A stretch of 64,000 nucleotides of DNA from Ariolimax columbianus (GCA_036924085.1 JAVGWX010000009.1:60477512-60541511); one strand, 5' to 3'. Positions 31,851-43,862 are shown, numbered from the stretch's first letter. The notes: generated by a model not told the origin, from the sequence alone. Numbers and translations: made by a program.

Positions 31851-34412
31851 ATTTACCACATGTTTTTAATAATTGTCATTGCAATGGCTGCTACCTGATG
31901 TTTGCTAGAGTAAGATTATAAAATAATGACATTCGAAATATTGTGCAATAGCCGCGAACCGCAATGTTATTTCAACAGCCCCATTTGTGACACTGAAGAC
32001 ATCCCTTGCTAGCGCGGTGTGCTATTTTAGCCCTGAACAGGAGGTCAGGCCTGGATGTCAAATACATTTTTTGTATGTCTCATTATATCTCTGATTTAAC
32101 GACACAAAGAAAGCTTTGTGGATGGGATGAGCGCACTTGCGTCAATAAAAAAGGAAAACCCGTTTAAGGAACAACTGAAATACAGAAATCCGGTCATTCA
32201 GTTATGTAGATTACTGTCGGATTCCAGATAGCCAGAATATATTCTTTTGTTCAGTATATCCATATCGTTATCTCTTAGAATGTGTCATTATGTGTCTTCC
32301 TTGATTTGCCTTTCGAACTCACGTTTGGCTAAGCTTATTTAGTACGCTTATGTGTGGTTGTCTTCCTCCAGATTATTAGGTTTGTGGAATGAACATCAAA
32401 TACACATAAATGTTATAGGAACTGCTTACTATTCTCAACATAAGGCAAGAAAGAATAAGAAGCTGTTGAGAATGAATACTGACAGACACAACTCTGCGCC
32501 TGCGTTAAAAAAATGATGACGTAACAGACCACGAGAAAGACTACGATTCAGATGGATAGATCATACACAGTAAGTTATAAAATAGCTCGTGCTTAGAGTA
32601 ATCAATACAATACATTTATCCCCCCCCCCCCCCTTTAAGATCCCGAAAATTCATGTTGGTACATTATGTAACAGCAACTCTAAGCTTACAACAGCCCGTG
32701 TAACACAATCTTCCAAGGGAGACAACTTCAGCCGTGTTTATAAACAATGAATTTGATGTATCACTGCAACTCAACTAATCGATCACACGTAATTCAATCA
32801 TTGAAACATTACATTCGTCGACAGCGTCCCCTGTGTATACACTCACGATAATGACACCTGTCATGCGTGGACGTCTATTAATTAACCTTCAATTAATGCT
32901 AGGTGTTCTTTTGTTCGCTTCTTACGGATCACATGTCCTCTGCTGCACTCGACCACTTACAAAAACGTGTCACGAAATCCCTTACACGCACACTTGCAGC
33001 GGTGTTTTCTGTAGTAGTTGGTTTTGCATGACGAGTTTGGTAGTCCCAACCATATCCCCTTTATTCGCCCTTTGCTGCGTGCTTCGGAATTGACAGCGAT
33101 CCTATTTTTGTCTACCTGGATCTACATTAATCATTCATTCAATCAGCATTCAACTATGTAGTACGCATAGACTAGTGAGAAAACGCATTTGTTCTATATT
33201 TCATCTCTTGAACTTTTCTCCATAGCTTTCCACCATTTGTACCCTTCACACCTCAAAACTATTCCTTTGTTTTTATTTTGATTTTGTCGTTTATATGTAC
33301 CTAAATCTTTTTTCATAAGGTTTTGCGCCTGATGACACAGTACATCCGACTATAGCAAACATTTTATAAATAGGTTTACCTACCAAATGGGTACTTCGCT
33401 TCTATTGCTAAAATCCCAGCCCAGCAAGTTTGAGTTTGTGAGCAATGTCACCAACAATTTTGTTATCCACCACCTCCCCTCACCATGTCCCTTCCTTAAA
33501 AACAAACATACAAAACTGTAATATGTCTGATCAGAATTGTCCATAAACGCCACTATCTTTTCTCATATTCTGTAGAACAGTATTCACAGTAAAAGTACAG
33601 TCCATCTCCACTTAATATCCTCTTATCTGTACCGTGGTGGGCCTTAGTTTCCTTGTCATTTATGACACATCCAGCTCTTATTAAGCTTTCTACTTAATCG
33701 TCTTAAAACACAAACAAAGGGATGCGGATACCGGGACTGCATGAGGAAATAATGCTTTGTCCCAGACTTGGCTGACCAATACTTCCAACTACAGTGGTGA
33801 CTTTAAGCGCTTATTATAGAGAACCGACAAGAATGATGCTGAAGGTAATCATGGCTTTTAGAAATGGCTGCGTGCTTAGGTTGAAGTCGTGCTCTATATC
33901 AGTGACCTGTCCCATGAGGCAGGAATGATTATAGACGCTGTTTTCAGCACGAAACCCGTTTAACCTTCCTCATGGGATGCCTCCAGCCTCACGACGTGAA
34001 GTCATTTAGGATATTTGCCTCTGCCATTTACTTCTTTCCCTTCTACTGTTTTCCTAGATATCTTTTTCTGTCCATTCGACCTTTAAGCTATTGTGTTCAT
34101 TCTCTGATATATTCGCGGAAGTCCGTCATTGCCTATACTAATCAGTCTGTAGAACCTAGTATAGCAGAAAATTAACTTTTGTATTCATTTGAGTCCGTGT
34201 CATACAGATTCACTTCCACTAATTTGTCTCATTTGAGTAGCCATTTGTGCATAATCAGAACCATTTGGATGTAACTTAAGATCTATTTGAATTTGTGCCT
34301 ACCCATATTTAATTCAAACATGTTTACACTTTTACCGACATAAATGCTTCGGTACATGCTTCCTGTGATTGTGTGAGGACGGGGGAGTATGCAGTGGTTG
34401 CCCTAAGCTTTG
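31851..34412. other. No confident gene; C run at 32620-32633; small Cys-rich frame at 32833-33093
   Basis: The frame at 32833-33093 (86 residues) starts at an ATG, has a hydrophobic stretch (LINLQLMLGVLLFASYGS) that could act as a signal peptide, and then eight Cys residues. No family, splice signal or polyadenylation site was recognised, so it may be chance. A scrap near 32470-32560 (RLRFRWIDH) could be a LINE end. Nothing else was seen. Confidence 0.35.
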
Positions 34413-34472
34413 TTGTGTGAGAAGTTGTGTGAAAAGTTGTGTGAGAAGTTGTGTGAGACGTTGTGTGAGAAG
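34413..34472. repeat. 12-bp repeat, five copies
   Basis: TTGTGTGAGAAG is repeated five times with changes GAAAAG and GAGACG. There is no other signal. Confidence 0.9.
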
Positions 34473-34511
34473 CTAAATTTCTTTTAAAATTCCCATCTTA
34501 ATAGTATGTAT

Positions 34512-34915
34512 CTATTGTTGTTGTTTGCGAATGCCCACAATGAGTAGGTTACTCTTTTATGCGCTCTAAAAAGGACGTTAAGTGGCGGGTTGCAGTAGCT
34601 TTTCTCGCATCCCAAGCGTGCTGATGAAGGTGGACCGAGGTCCTCCAGGCGGTTGTTCTATGCTTGGCCTCATTTGCGTCTCACTTACTACTACGGGCAT
34701 TACGTCGATCCCTCACTTCGTTAACCAGGCTGTCATGAAAACAGTCGTTTTCCAGGGAGCCTACTATGAAGTCGAAGTCAGGGTCTTGGTCAGTATATTT
34801 TGCCTGACACTGGCTAACATGTCTGATCAGTATGTTTTGCCTGATCCTGACTAACATGCTTGACCAGTATATTTTTCTTGACCAGTATATTTTTCTTGAC
34901 CAGACGTTAGTCTTC
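34512..34915 (-). mobile_element. Family C repeat, copy 3
   Basis: (TTG)n-like tail at 34515, then GCCCACAATGAGTAGGTTAC, GACGTTAAGTGGCGGGTTGC, GGACCGAGGTCCTCCAGGCG, and at the right the tandem unit CTGACACTGGCTAACATGTC with CAGTATGTTTTGCCTGA. This is the best match to copy 5 at 42470-42815. The frame at 34582-34854 is not a gene. Confidence 0.75.
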
Positions 34916-35630
34916 CTCCCTGTATTTATCGATTAAAGATACAGGTCAGTCCCATGGCTTTGAACCCTTGCTCACCGTAATCCCAGTCAAGCAAACCAGC
35001 TCACTATCAACCAGGCTGCACGATCCACTTCTACTAGACAGTTTCATTTCTGGTGTTGTATATTTCTGATGAAGAAACTTTTAGTCATAACGTAGTTTGT
35101 CGCTATTCACCATTGTGTCGAGTCTACATCAAAATGCCTCCCTCCCCCCACATATATAATTAACATCTTCAGCAATGAGTGAAAACGGCATTGGAAAAGG
35201 GGCATACTTCATTTATAGATTACTCACTACATTGCATTGGAAGAGCACAGAAAAGCCGGATTCAATATTTCAGAGAGGGGAATAAAAACCAGCACACAAA
35301 CATGCAGCGAGATTGGAATGAGCAAACTGCTAGTCATCCCCCCCCCCCCCTCCCTTCCTCCCTCTCAAAACTCTGCCTTGTCTTCCTCAGCAAGAGTTTC
35401 TTGATTTCACGTTCTATATTAATACAGACGGATGGACCAGAAAATGAGGGAGCATTTTGTTTGCGTCAAGCTTCCCTCTTTAGCGGATTTGGACCTCAAT
35501 GCAATTTGGCGGAATTATTTAATAATTTGTGCTGTTCCGGTGGGAGCAAACAGGATGTACAGGTAAAAGTGGTCCCGTTGCAGACATTGTTGCCGGAAAT
35601 AGAGTGTTAAAGATTGCATTGTGCTCAAGT
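34916..35630. other. No recognisable gene; C run at about 35339-35350
   Basis: A + frame at 35179-35610 (143 residues) has no recognisable domain and includes low-complexity Pro/Ser. I do not support it as a gene. Confidence 0.4.
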
Positions 35631-35850
35631 CAAGTCAACCAATAACCGATGAGTTCGTTGGGACACACATGAAGACACCCCTACAACTTCTCTGTCAGCT
35701 GCCGCTGCATGTGCCTTCTCTGGTCGAATATTGGTCCATTCTTTAATGTTGTCTTCCTATCTCTTTTTGGGTCGACCTCTTCGTCGTCTGCCTAGCACCT
35801 TTCTGTGCCGGATTGTACTAGCAAGACCCCAAAGTGCTAGGTTTCAGCTA
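35631..35850 (-). pseudogene. LINE 3' end, same family as 22540-23215
   Basis: On the - strand it gives RRRRGRPKK, a break, DNIKEWTNIRPEKAHAAA, and then sequence matching VSSCV.Q...RL at the end. These match the end of the LINE fragment inserted at 22540-23215 (GNIKEWTNLRS, AHAAAANREGW, RPHRLRDDLT). It ends with a TTGACTTGACTTG tail. Only the last 70 codons are present. Confidence 0.75.
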
Positions 35851-35982
35851 GTTAAGTGCTGGCTCCCTTCCCTCTCTGTTGTCGCCCCCCCCCCCACACC
35901 CACACCCTCCCCCTCCCCCCCCAGACTATTATTATGTACGCATTCACATCTCGGTTGACTGAAGTGTGTCAGAGAATAGTTG
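35851..35982. other. C-rich low-complexity sequence
   Basis: Runs of C and CACACCC at about 35885-35925. No feature. Confidence 0.6.
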
Positions 35983-36300
35983 TTGTTAAAGCACACAATG
36001 AGTACATTTACTCTTTTGTGCGTCCTTCTAAGGGCGTTAAATGGCGGGTTACAGTAGCTTTCTTCTCATCCGAGAGTGCAAATGAAGGTAAACCACGGTC
36101 CTCCAGGTGGTTGTACTATGCTTGACTTCGTTTGTGTGATGCTCACTACTACAGAGATCACGTCAATCCCTTACCTCGTTAGTCCGACTGCCTTTAAAAC
36201 TTTATGTTTCCAGCTAACGCTACATGAAAGAAGACGATTGATATTGATGAGTATATTGTGTCTGACTCTGGCTCGACGTCCTATCAGTATGCTGTGCTTG
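35983..36300 (-). mobile_element. Family C repeat, copy 4
   Basis: Shares GTTGTTGTTAAAGCACACAA, GTACATTTACTCTTTTGTGC, GTTAAATGGCGGGTTACAGT and GGTCCTCCAGGTGGTTGTAC with copies 3 and 5. It lacks clear 5' tandem units (only a CTGACTCTGGCTCGAC trace). Confidence 0.7.
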
Positions 36301-36417
36301 ATCGAACTTGTATCTCAGCTCCTCACTAGAGCCAGGTGTAATCAGTGCCAGGTGAAACATATTGACGAAGACTAAACTTCAGGTCCACGTACGTGCTAAT
36401 GAAAACAGAGTTGTTTA

Positions 36418-36831
36418 ATGATGTTTAAAGAAGGACGTGAGTTAACGAAAGATCTTCTGAGACTAGGTCAGGCGCATATTGTTGAGTTAATTAACGTTCT
36501 TCTTTAAACATCGTTGTCCAGTTCCTCATTGTTGTCTTCGACACACTTTTGTCACCATTCGCTCCCTGGATTCTGCGATGCATGTCGACTGGTCGACATC
36601 CTTCAGATGTTAGAAACCGAGTCACCGATTCTAATCAACTGTGGACGGATTCCATAGTACACCTGCCATGTTTTCAACGGTCTGCTGAGGAAACTATAAG
36701 TCGGAGGATAATGAAATTTTGCAAACTTGACGGTTGGTATGTGCTGTTTACATCAGACGTGACGTCATCATACGCATCGTACGTATGTTCACCTGTTTCA
36801 GTTTGGTTCGGTTTCTTTTGAACACGCCTCG
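36418..36831. mobile_element. Mariner-derived foldback element, copy 3 (deleted left arm)
   Basis: The right arm, about 36505-36831, matches the right arms of copies 1 and 2, ending GAACACGCCTCG before TA at 36832-36833. The left arm is gone except for a short inverted match: GATGTTTAAAGAAGGACGTG at 36418 against TTCTTCTTTAAACATC near 36500. The loop therefore closes at a different point inside the HTH coding region (ELTKDL). This is a deletion derivative. Confidence 0.7.
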
Positions 36832-36833
36832 TA

Positions 36834-38085
36834 TATAGATTTAGGTCTTCTTCAGTTGTTTCACTGCTCCGTACAGTGTGTTGGCAATTGTCGGCGGTGC
36901 TTATAAGAATCTTTTTCTCATGTCCGCAATCGCCTAGCACTCAATGAGTAGGTGTCTGTTTCATCAGGGTGAGAGCAATGTCTGCACCTTGCCAGGGGCT
37001 GGGGATTGAGCGATTCAAATATCTTTTGACTCGGGTGTGCTCTGTTCAGAACTGAAAGATGAGACTTTGACCTCTTCTGTAGAGTTTATTTATGTCATCA
37101 TTCCTTTTTGGCTGCTACAAGTCGCTAAATACACGGCGACCCGTTGTTCTCATCGCCCACCTGTTCATCCAGATTTCTCTGTTATTATTCTAAATAATCC
37201 TTTTTACTCTTTGGCTGCTGCAGGGTCTATTCAATTGGTGTTTAGAGTCTCCTATTTTTGCCAATCTGCAGCGATCTAGTTTCCTGGCAGCCAGCTATCT
37301 TCAGGGATTCATTGCAAGGTGAAATTAATTCCGTCGGCAGTGATAATGTTGATCGCCCTTCCCACCAAAAAATATCTCATCTCTATTGTATGTTGTGTGC
37401 TTGACCGTTTCCAAAACAGATTTAGAGCCACTGAAATTATATAGTCTATCGCCATAAATTCGTCCAAGTCAAACAGTTGGTGCAAAATCACTACTGCTGT
37501 TTTTATAGTCTCGGCCTCCACTTCATCATTTTAACGGTTTTCGCCGCATGAATAACATAACTCATATATGGACCCATTCGGGTCTTTCATATGGATACCA
37601 TACCCTGAAAACAATATTCTTATTGAAAAGCCAACATGTATATTGCCACCAGTGCAATGTTATATAGCCAAATAGGCACACTTTAGAGTCGTACACTATC
37701 TATTATAATTCTTCTTCCCCCGTCCCATTGATGGGGGAAAAAATAGTAAAAATATAAATAACAAAACTGCAATGAAAATTGAAACTTTAAATTCTGCCAG
37801 CACTTCTAGCGAGGCCAGTGAATAAAATATCCAGCCGTTCAGATTATTACAAGACATGACATTTTAACAGCACGAGTCTTTGATACACGTGAACTGGGAG
37901 CGGATGGGGAGGAAAGTGATTGACAGTAAATGGGGCAAGAGAAGACGTGGCTTTAATGGGAAAGTAGACTACTTACTTAGACTCAGGACCTGCTGAAGAA
38001 AGTACTTAATCTCCCTTCTGGATGTCATGGTGGCCTAGAATAGAGTAAGAAGCAGGATGAGAATGACGTATAGCGGTAGTTAGAG
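36834..38085. other. No recognisable gene
   Basis: Short unrelated frames only. No repeat landmarks. Confidence 0.5.
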
Positions 38086-38135
38086 GGTCTGCATTAAAAG
38101 CTGCAGTAATAATTGAAGTAGTAGTAATTGAAGTG

Positions 38136-38169
<34 letters not shown>

Positions 38170-38732
38170 TTGTAGTAGCAATTGAAGTAGTAGTAGCGGT
38201 GGGGGTGATGGCGGCAGCAGCAGAAGCGTTAGTATAATTTTTGCCAGTGCTATAGTAATAGTAGTTACAGCATTGCTAGCTGTGTTAGTAGTGATAGTAG
38301 TGGTACCAGAAACTAGTAGTAGGTTTGTGGTATTGATAGTAGTAGCTAGAGGTAGGTGTAGTAGCAGTATTGATATGAGTAATATTGGTAGTACTGGTAG
38401 TGTCCACAATAGCAGCCGCAATAGTAGTAGTGGTAGTAGTAGTAGTAGTGGTAGTAATAGTAGTAGTGGTAGTAATAGTAGTAGTAAAAGAAGTATCTGT
38501 AGCAGTAATCGAGTATTAGTAATAACGCATTAATGGTGATGGTTGTAGTATCAGTGGTGATAGTCGTGGTAGGAGCAGCAGCAGTAGTAGTGGTAGTAAT
38601 AGTAGTAGTAGTAGTATTTGTAGTAGTAGTGATAGTAATAGTTGTAAATTTTATATTAGTGATAATAGTATTAGTTTTAGAATTTGGACCATTAACCGTT
38701 TGTCAGTATTACTGCCAGTAGTGGCAGAGTAA

Positions 38733-38764
<32 letters not shown>

Positions 38765-39010
38765 ATAGTAGCAGTAGAGGAAGTAATAATAATAGTAGTA
38801 GCAGTAAGAGTAGTAGTCATGTAGTAATAATAATGTTGGTGGTGGTAGTAGTAGCAGTACTAGTAGTAGTAGTTAGTAATAGTAGTAGTAGTAGTAGTGA
38901 TATTTGTAGTAATAATAATATTTGTTCTAGCAATAACATTTGTAGAAGCAATAGCAGCAGCAGTAGTAGTAATATTAGTTTTAGCAGTAGTAGTATTAAA
39001 AGTCACTGTA
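38086..39010. repeat. TAG/GTA trinucleotide-rich repeat, about 0.9 kb
   Basis: Impure (TAG)n, with frequent GTAGTAGTAGTAGTA, GTAATAGTAG and GTGGTAG interruptions. Reading frames give Val-rich, Ser-rich or Leu-rich strings on both strands. An expanded and mutated microsatellite, not a coding region. Confidence 0.93.
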
Positions 39011-39124
39011 TTAGTTGACCTAGTAGCTAATAAGTAAATTTCAGTTTTTTGTAGTTGTATGGAATGTTGTTTCTGCTTGGACTACTAAATTCTTTATTGC
39101 GGCTTGCATCTCTCACCTGATGTA

Positions 39125-39735
39125 ATCAGTGTGTCTAAATATTTCAAAATGTGTGTCTAAATATTTCAAAATGTGTGTTATTTTAAAATGTGTGTGTTAT
39201 TTTAAAATGTGTGTGTTATTTTAAAATGTGTGTGTTATTTTAAAATGTGTGTGTTATTTTAAAATGTGTGTGCTATTTTAAAATGTGTGTGTTATTTTAA
39301 AATGTGTGTGTTATTTTAAAATGTGTGTGTTATTTTAAAATGTGTGTGTTATTTTAAAATGTGTGTGTTATTTTAAAATGTGTGTGTTATTTTAAAATGT
39401 GTGTGTTATTTTAAAATGTGTGTGTTATTTTAAAATGTGTGTTATTTTAAAATGTGTGTGTTATTTTAAAATGTGTGTGTTATTTTAAAATGTGTGTGCT
39501 ATTTTAAAATGTGTGTGTTATTTTAAAATGTGTGTGTTATTTTAAAATGTGTGTGTTATTTTAAAATGTGTGTGTTATTTTAAAATGTGTGTGTTATTTT
39601 AAAATGTGTGTGTTATTTTAAAATGTGTGTGTTATTTTAAAATGTGTGTGTTATTTTAAAATGTGTGTTATTTTAAAATGTGTGTGTTATTTTAAAATGT
39701 GTGTGTTATTTTAAAATGTGTGTGTTATTTTACAA
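39125..39735. repeat. 19-bp minisatellite, about 30 copies
   Basis: The unit is AAAATGTGTGTGTTATTTT, highly homogeneous, with two or three 17-bp copies lacking one TG (near 39436 and 39664) and two T-to-C changes (GCTATTTT). The left edge begins with GTCTAAATATTTCAAAATGT, a degenerate founder-like copy. Confidence 0.96.
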
Positions 39736-40124
39736 TGTTCTTATTTATTTTAATGATGGAATCTAAAGACTTCTGCTTGTTAGACAGGGACATCACTTTC
39801 TTCTTCTTCTTCTTGTTTTATTATCGCTCAAATGATAATATTCGTCCATCTTCGTCGATGAGGTTCACCAACATCATCCCATATCATATTGCATCCTTGA
39901 GCTTATGACTGCTCTAGTGACTGATAAGCCAATGAGAGCGTGGAAAGCTCTACGACATGACTAGCAGGCGAAGTCTGTAGCTATCTCTGGTATCTTCTAT
40001 ACAAAGGAAAAAAATATCCACTGCGGGTGTCCTATTTAATGGAAGTCTATTTTACGTACGAACATGATACGTGTAGCTTAGTCGATAGTCAGCTGGCTTG
40101 TTATACTGTAGTAAGCTATTAACT
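39736..40124. other. No recognisable gene; (TTC)n at about 39800-39815
   Basis: Contains TTCTTCTTCTTCTTC, which could be a (GAA)n retroposon tail on the - strand, but no element body was recognised beside it. Confidence 0.4.
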
Positions 40125-40440
40125 ATTAACTACTATCTAAAACAAGTACATTTTGTAAATTACAACCACCAACAAGAACAAGAGGGCACAGCTACAAATT
40201 AATTAACGAAAGGTGCATATTGGATATTAGGAAATATTGTTTTAGTCAGAGAGTGGTAAATGCTTGGAATGCATTGCCCCAGGAGGTAGTGGAGGCAGGG
40301 ACAGTTAATGCATTTAAAAATACGTTGGAGGCGCATAGCTTTTAAAGCAGGTTATGCAAATGTAACTGGTTGTATACAGACGCTGATGCGTCTTTTAAAC
40401 CAGTATAAAGACGTTACGTTAAGTTAGTTAGACTGGGAAA
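40125..40440 (+). pseudogene. L2/CR1-like LINE 3' end, copy 2
   Basis: The frames read QPPTRTRGHSYKLINERCIL, RKYCFSQRVVNAWNALPQEV and VEAGTVNAFKNTLEAHSF. This is the conserved last exon-like end of molluscan/cnidarian L2/CR1 reverse transcriptases. It then gives an untranslated end finishing AAAGACGTTACGTTAAGTTA. It shares its end with 7045-7495 and, inverted, with 51660-51900. Only the last 100 codons are present. Confidence 0.85.
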
Positions 40441-41394
40441 ACAACATTCCAGGTTTCTAGATCATGGACAGACAGAAACAAATCCGAGCCGTGGTTCGTG
40501 CCTGGTAAGATCGCTCCTCCACTCGACCCAGCAGTAAATGGGTACCTGGTATGAGTTTGGGAAGATTAAAAACATCCATTCAACCACACATTCGCTGCGG
40601 CTTAGTACATGAATAGTTATCTTCCTCCCCGACGGCATTTATTGTCATAGGACTGTAGTTTACTTTACATGCTACTTGACACTGGGGATCTCTGCAGCGA
40701 ACCCTATTACCTGATGAGGTTGCTATTTCCATACACAACTTTTTTTAGAAATTTAACCGTGGGCATATTCTCTCCTCCTAATATGCCATTCTAATGGCCT
40801 TTTGTAACATTCTCTTTGAAATTGACGTATGAATGGTTACGATCTGTATCTACTAAATTAGCCGTTTCCTGTGGATCAATTAGGCTATAAAGACAACGCC
40901 AAATGCATTTTGCAAATTATGGATGTGTTTTTTTTTTAGAACTACAATTAAGTCAATTCTGCTGTTCCATTTACGGATAGCATTATGTTTTCTATCTACA
41001 AAGAGAGAACACAATTATTTAAAAGTTGTCCCTTTACCAGCTCTTTGATTTTAACGCTAGGTTTGCCATGTTTTGATGTCAGTTTGGCTTGGTTTGGATT
41101 CGTTCGTTCTCAATCTCGCGCTACCAAACCCTAAAGGGCTTAAGTAGCAGAATGTAGTCCAGAGAAAGGAATGCTTTAAAAAGAGTAGACTCTTGTCATT
41201 TAATCCTGCTGATGTGTGTCTGGTGTCAGCTAGTCAAAAGCAAGCCTTATGTTCTTCCACCATTTGAAGGCGCCATCCGTGTTTTCCATTGTTTGTCTTT
41301 TGCACTTTCATTTGGCTATTTGCAGTAATTTATATGTAATTTCTTTCATCCAGCTTAAATGGAAAGCAGGAGGTAGGAATCTGGTGTTTCAAAT
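40441..41394. other. SINE-core sequence near 40480-40640; rest unassigned
   Basis: CTCGACCCAGCAGTAAATGG then GTACCTGGTATGAGTTTGGG at about 40538-40578 matches the core also found near 18580 and 47090. The rest, 40640-41394, is AT-rich with nothing recognised. Confidence 0.5.
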
Positions 41395-41768
41395 CACCCC
41401 CCAGTGGGATCAAGATGCTGAGCAGCGCATGAGCTGCTGTGGTCAGCGAACCATAGCTGACTGCTAGCGTCAGGGCAGGTGAACCATAGCTGCCCTGACC
41501 CTTCTATACCTCCACGCGGCGATCCTGGATAGCAGGCTGCAGCAGGGTAGACTGGCTAAGGAGAAGGGATCGAAGAGGGAATACTAACCCGGTACTCAAA
41601 AAATGCTTGCTGAAGTCGGATGTGTTGGACCAAAAGGTGCAAATATCGCAGCCAAGCTGTAAACTACGACACAATGCATTCCGTTCTCTGGACTACATTC
41701 TGCTACTTAAGCCCTTTCAGGGTTTGGTAGTGGGAGATTGAGAACGAACGAAGAAGAAGAAGAAATCA
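41395..41768 (+). mobile_element. Family A SINE, copy with (GAA)n tail
   Basis: Head GTGGGATCAAGATGCTGAGC, then GCATGAGCTGCTGTGGTCAG (A-box-like) and CTAGCGTCAGGGC. The body includes TGCTGAAGTCGGATGTGTTG and GCAAATATCGCAGCCAAGCT. It ends GGGAGATTGAGAACGAACG(AAG)n at about 41748-41765. A 370-bp near-copy lies at 45675-46030, and an inverted one at 44172-44600. The tail resembles that of the RNase H LINE (ACGAAGAAGAAG), suggesting mobilisation by that LINE. Confidence 0.75.
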
Positions 41769-42030
41769 TCCTAGTTATCGCTGTTGACATTTAGCCCACC
41801 AAGCTGTAGTATAGGGAATGCGCTCTGCATTTGACGATGCTGATAACCGTTCAGTTGTTATTATACAAGGTCTTGCTACCGGGCGTTTACCACTGTCATA
41901 TCCAGGAATTATGTCAACATTAATAGCTGGAAATTAAGTGGGGGGTTTTTTTTATAATTTTTTTTTAAAAATTTTAAACCTGCTCTCAGCCCTTTGCTGT
42001 TACTCTAATCGTGCCGGGGTTGAACAAATC
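41769..42030. other. No recognisable gene
   Basis: AT-rich sequence with a T-rich run near 41950-41985. Confidence 0.5.
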
Positions 42031-42240
42031 TTACCTTACTCTACTTGTCGTGTCCTGTGGATTCCAGAACAGAGCTTGTCTGGTAATAGCATTTACAGGT
42101 TTCCGTAATGTGTATCCTATCCCTCGCCATCGCCTCCTCCGTATTTCATGCTCCACTCGTATTTGTCCCGTTATTCTCATAATTTCCCCGTTATTTATCT
42201 TATCATTTCCACCCTTGTATTTTGCACAGGCAAGCATTTC
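42031..42240 (-). pseudogene. LINE RT C-terminal fragment
   Basis: The - strand reads RITGQIRVEHEIRRRRWRGI, then GYTLRKPVNAITRQALFWNP and Q, the very common C-terminal motif (RRRRW.WIGHTLRKP...ITRQAL.WNPQGKRKRGRP) of invertebrate LINEs. The frame upstream (to 42492) is unrelated. No RT palm present. Confidence 0.8.
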
Positions 42241-42469
42241 GCTGTTATACTCTAGCTTAAATTTAAGAAACGCCATAAACAGAACTGGGACAAGAAAATT
42301 GATATACAAAGACTGATGTCCAGCGACGTACGAATGAATACAAATGCACACATGATACACCAGTTTTAGAGTGCTTGCAGATATTATGGGCAACAGTACT
42401 AAACAATGGAAGACACATTGGCCAATTTTAAACTGTAGCACAAACGGCAGTGGCGGCAGTTGATAGATG

Positions 42470-42815
42470 GTTGTTGTTTCGAATACCCACAATCAGTAGG
42501 TTTACTCTTGTGTGCGCCCTGGAAAGGACGTTAAGTGACGGGTTGCAGTAGCTTTCCTCACATCTCGAGCAGGCTGATGAAGGTGGACCGGGGTTCTCCA
42601 GGCGATTGTTCTATGCTCTGCTTCATTTGCGTATCGCTCACTACGACGGTGATCACGTCGATCCTCGCCTCGTTAGCCAGGCTGCCACGAAAACAGTCCG
42701 TTTCCAGGGAGAGCTATGACGAAGTTAAGGTGACTGTATTGACCAGTATATTTTGCCTGACCCTGACTAACATGTCAGATCAGTATATTTTGCCTGACCA
42801 GACGTTAGTCTTTCT
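42470..42815 (-). mobile_element. Family C repeat, copy 5
   Basis: GTTGTTGTTTCGAATACCCA then CAATCAGTAGGTTTACTC at the left, GTGACGGGTTGCAGTAGCTT, GGACCGGGGTTCTCCAGGCG, and at the right two tandem CAGTATATTTTGCCTGA units. The frame at 42535-42825 is a shadow. Confidence 0.75.
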
Positions 42816-43264
42816 CCCCAGCTGATCTAAGTACGACGGACAAAAAGAAGGGTGGATAATTACATGGGCCACATCTCTTTAAGAAAAACGGAAAAATTAA
42901 ATCTCCTGGCAGCAAATGTAGTTACCACGCGTCAGAAATGCTGGGAGTTGTATAGCATTATGTTCGCTTAGGCGTCTGATGCCCTTGCGTCAGTCGGCCA
43001 CATACATGACCACTGCTTCCGGCGTGGTCACATGCCTCTTCCAGAGCGAAGATAGAGGAGGCTGCTATCTAATGGAGTCATACTGGGCGGAGCGGACTCT
43101 TCTGCTTCTCCAGCCGGTCGACGGAAGACTTTTGGCGCTGATGAACAACCTGTGTAGTATTGTGTGTGCCGAAGTTGTATACCACACTAAATAAAGCGAT
43201 GAAATCACAGGCTCTAAGAAACAAGAGACAGTTCACTAACCGCTAGGCATGGCCACTGACGATG
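42816..43264. other. No recognisable gene
   Basis: A short + frame at 42979-43194 has no family resemblance. Confidence 0.4.
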
Positions 43265-43607
43265 CTAATAGAATGGAAAACATTAGATGCGTTTATCAGA
43301 TTACAAGACACATTTGAAATAAACTGCCTGCGGCATATATCCCATCAGAGACAAACAGGGCAACCTCATTACTACAGGAACAAATGTGACCTTGGATGAC
43401 GCACTATGCCGAGGAAATGGATTAGATCAGAACCTTCGAGATTGACCGACTTCGATGACATCACCTACATTCCACCATGGCCGTGACATGGGATAACTTT
43501 TACTCGTGCAGAGATCGAGCAGGTCATCATGAACTTAAACTACAAGTCAACTGCTGAAGATGACATTTCTGGCGATATGATTAAGGCAGCGAACGATTCA
43601 ACGCAAA

Positions 43608-43862
43608 CGTACCGATCTGTACTGTACCGTTCCTAACTATCGACCTGTACTGTATCGTACCGTACTGCCGATCTGTACTGTACCGTACCGTACTACCGAC
43701 CTGTACTGTACCGTACCGTACTGCCGACTTGTACTGTACCGTACCGTACTGCTGACTTGTACTGCACCGTACTGCCGATCTTTACCGTACTGCTGATCTG
43801 TACTATACTGTACCGTCTTGCCGACCTGTTTTGTACTGTACCGAACTGCCGACCATAAACGA
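43608..43862. repeat. 28-33-bp GTACTGTACCGTACC minisatellite inside LINE coding sequence
   Basis: About eight copies of GACCTGTACTGTACCGTACC followed by GTACTGCC, with losses of GTACC. Both flanks are LINE RT sequence that would be only a short distance apart in an undisturbed element. Confidence 0.9.

Noticed and set aside
35179..35610. A 143-codon frame that might be a gene.
   Set aside because: No domain, includes a C-run-derived Pro stretch, and no splice or family support.
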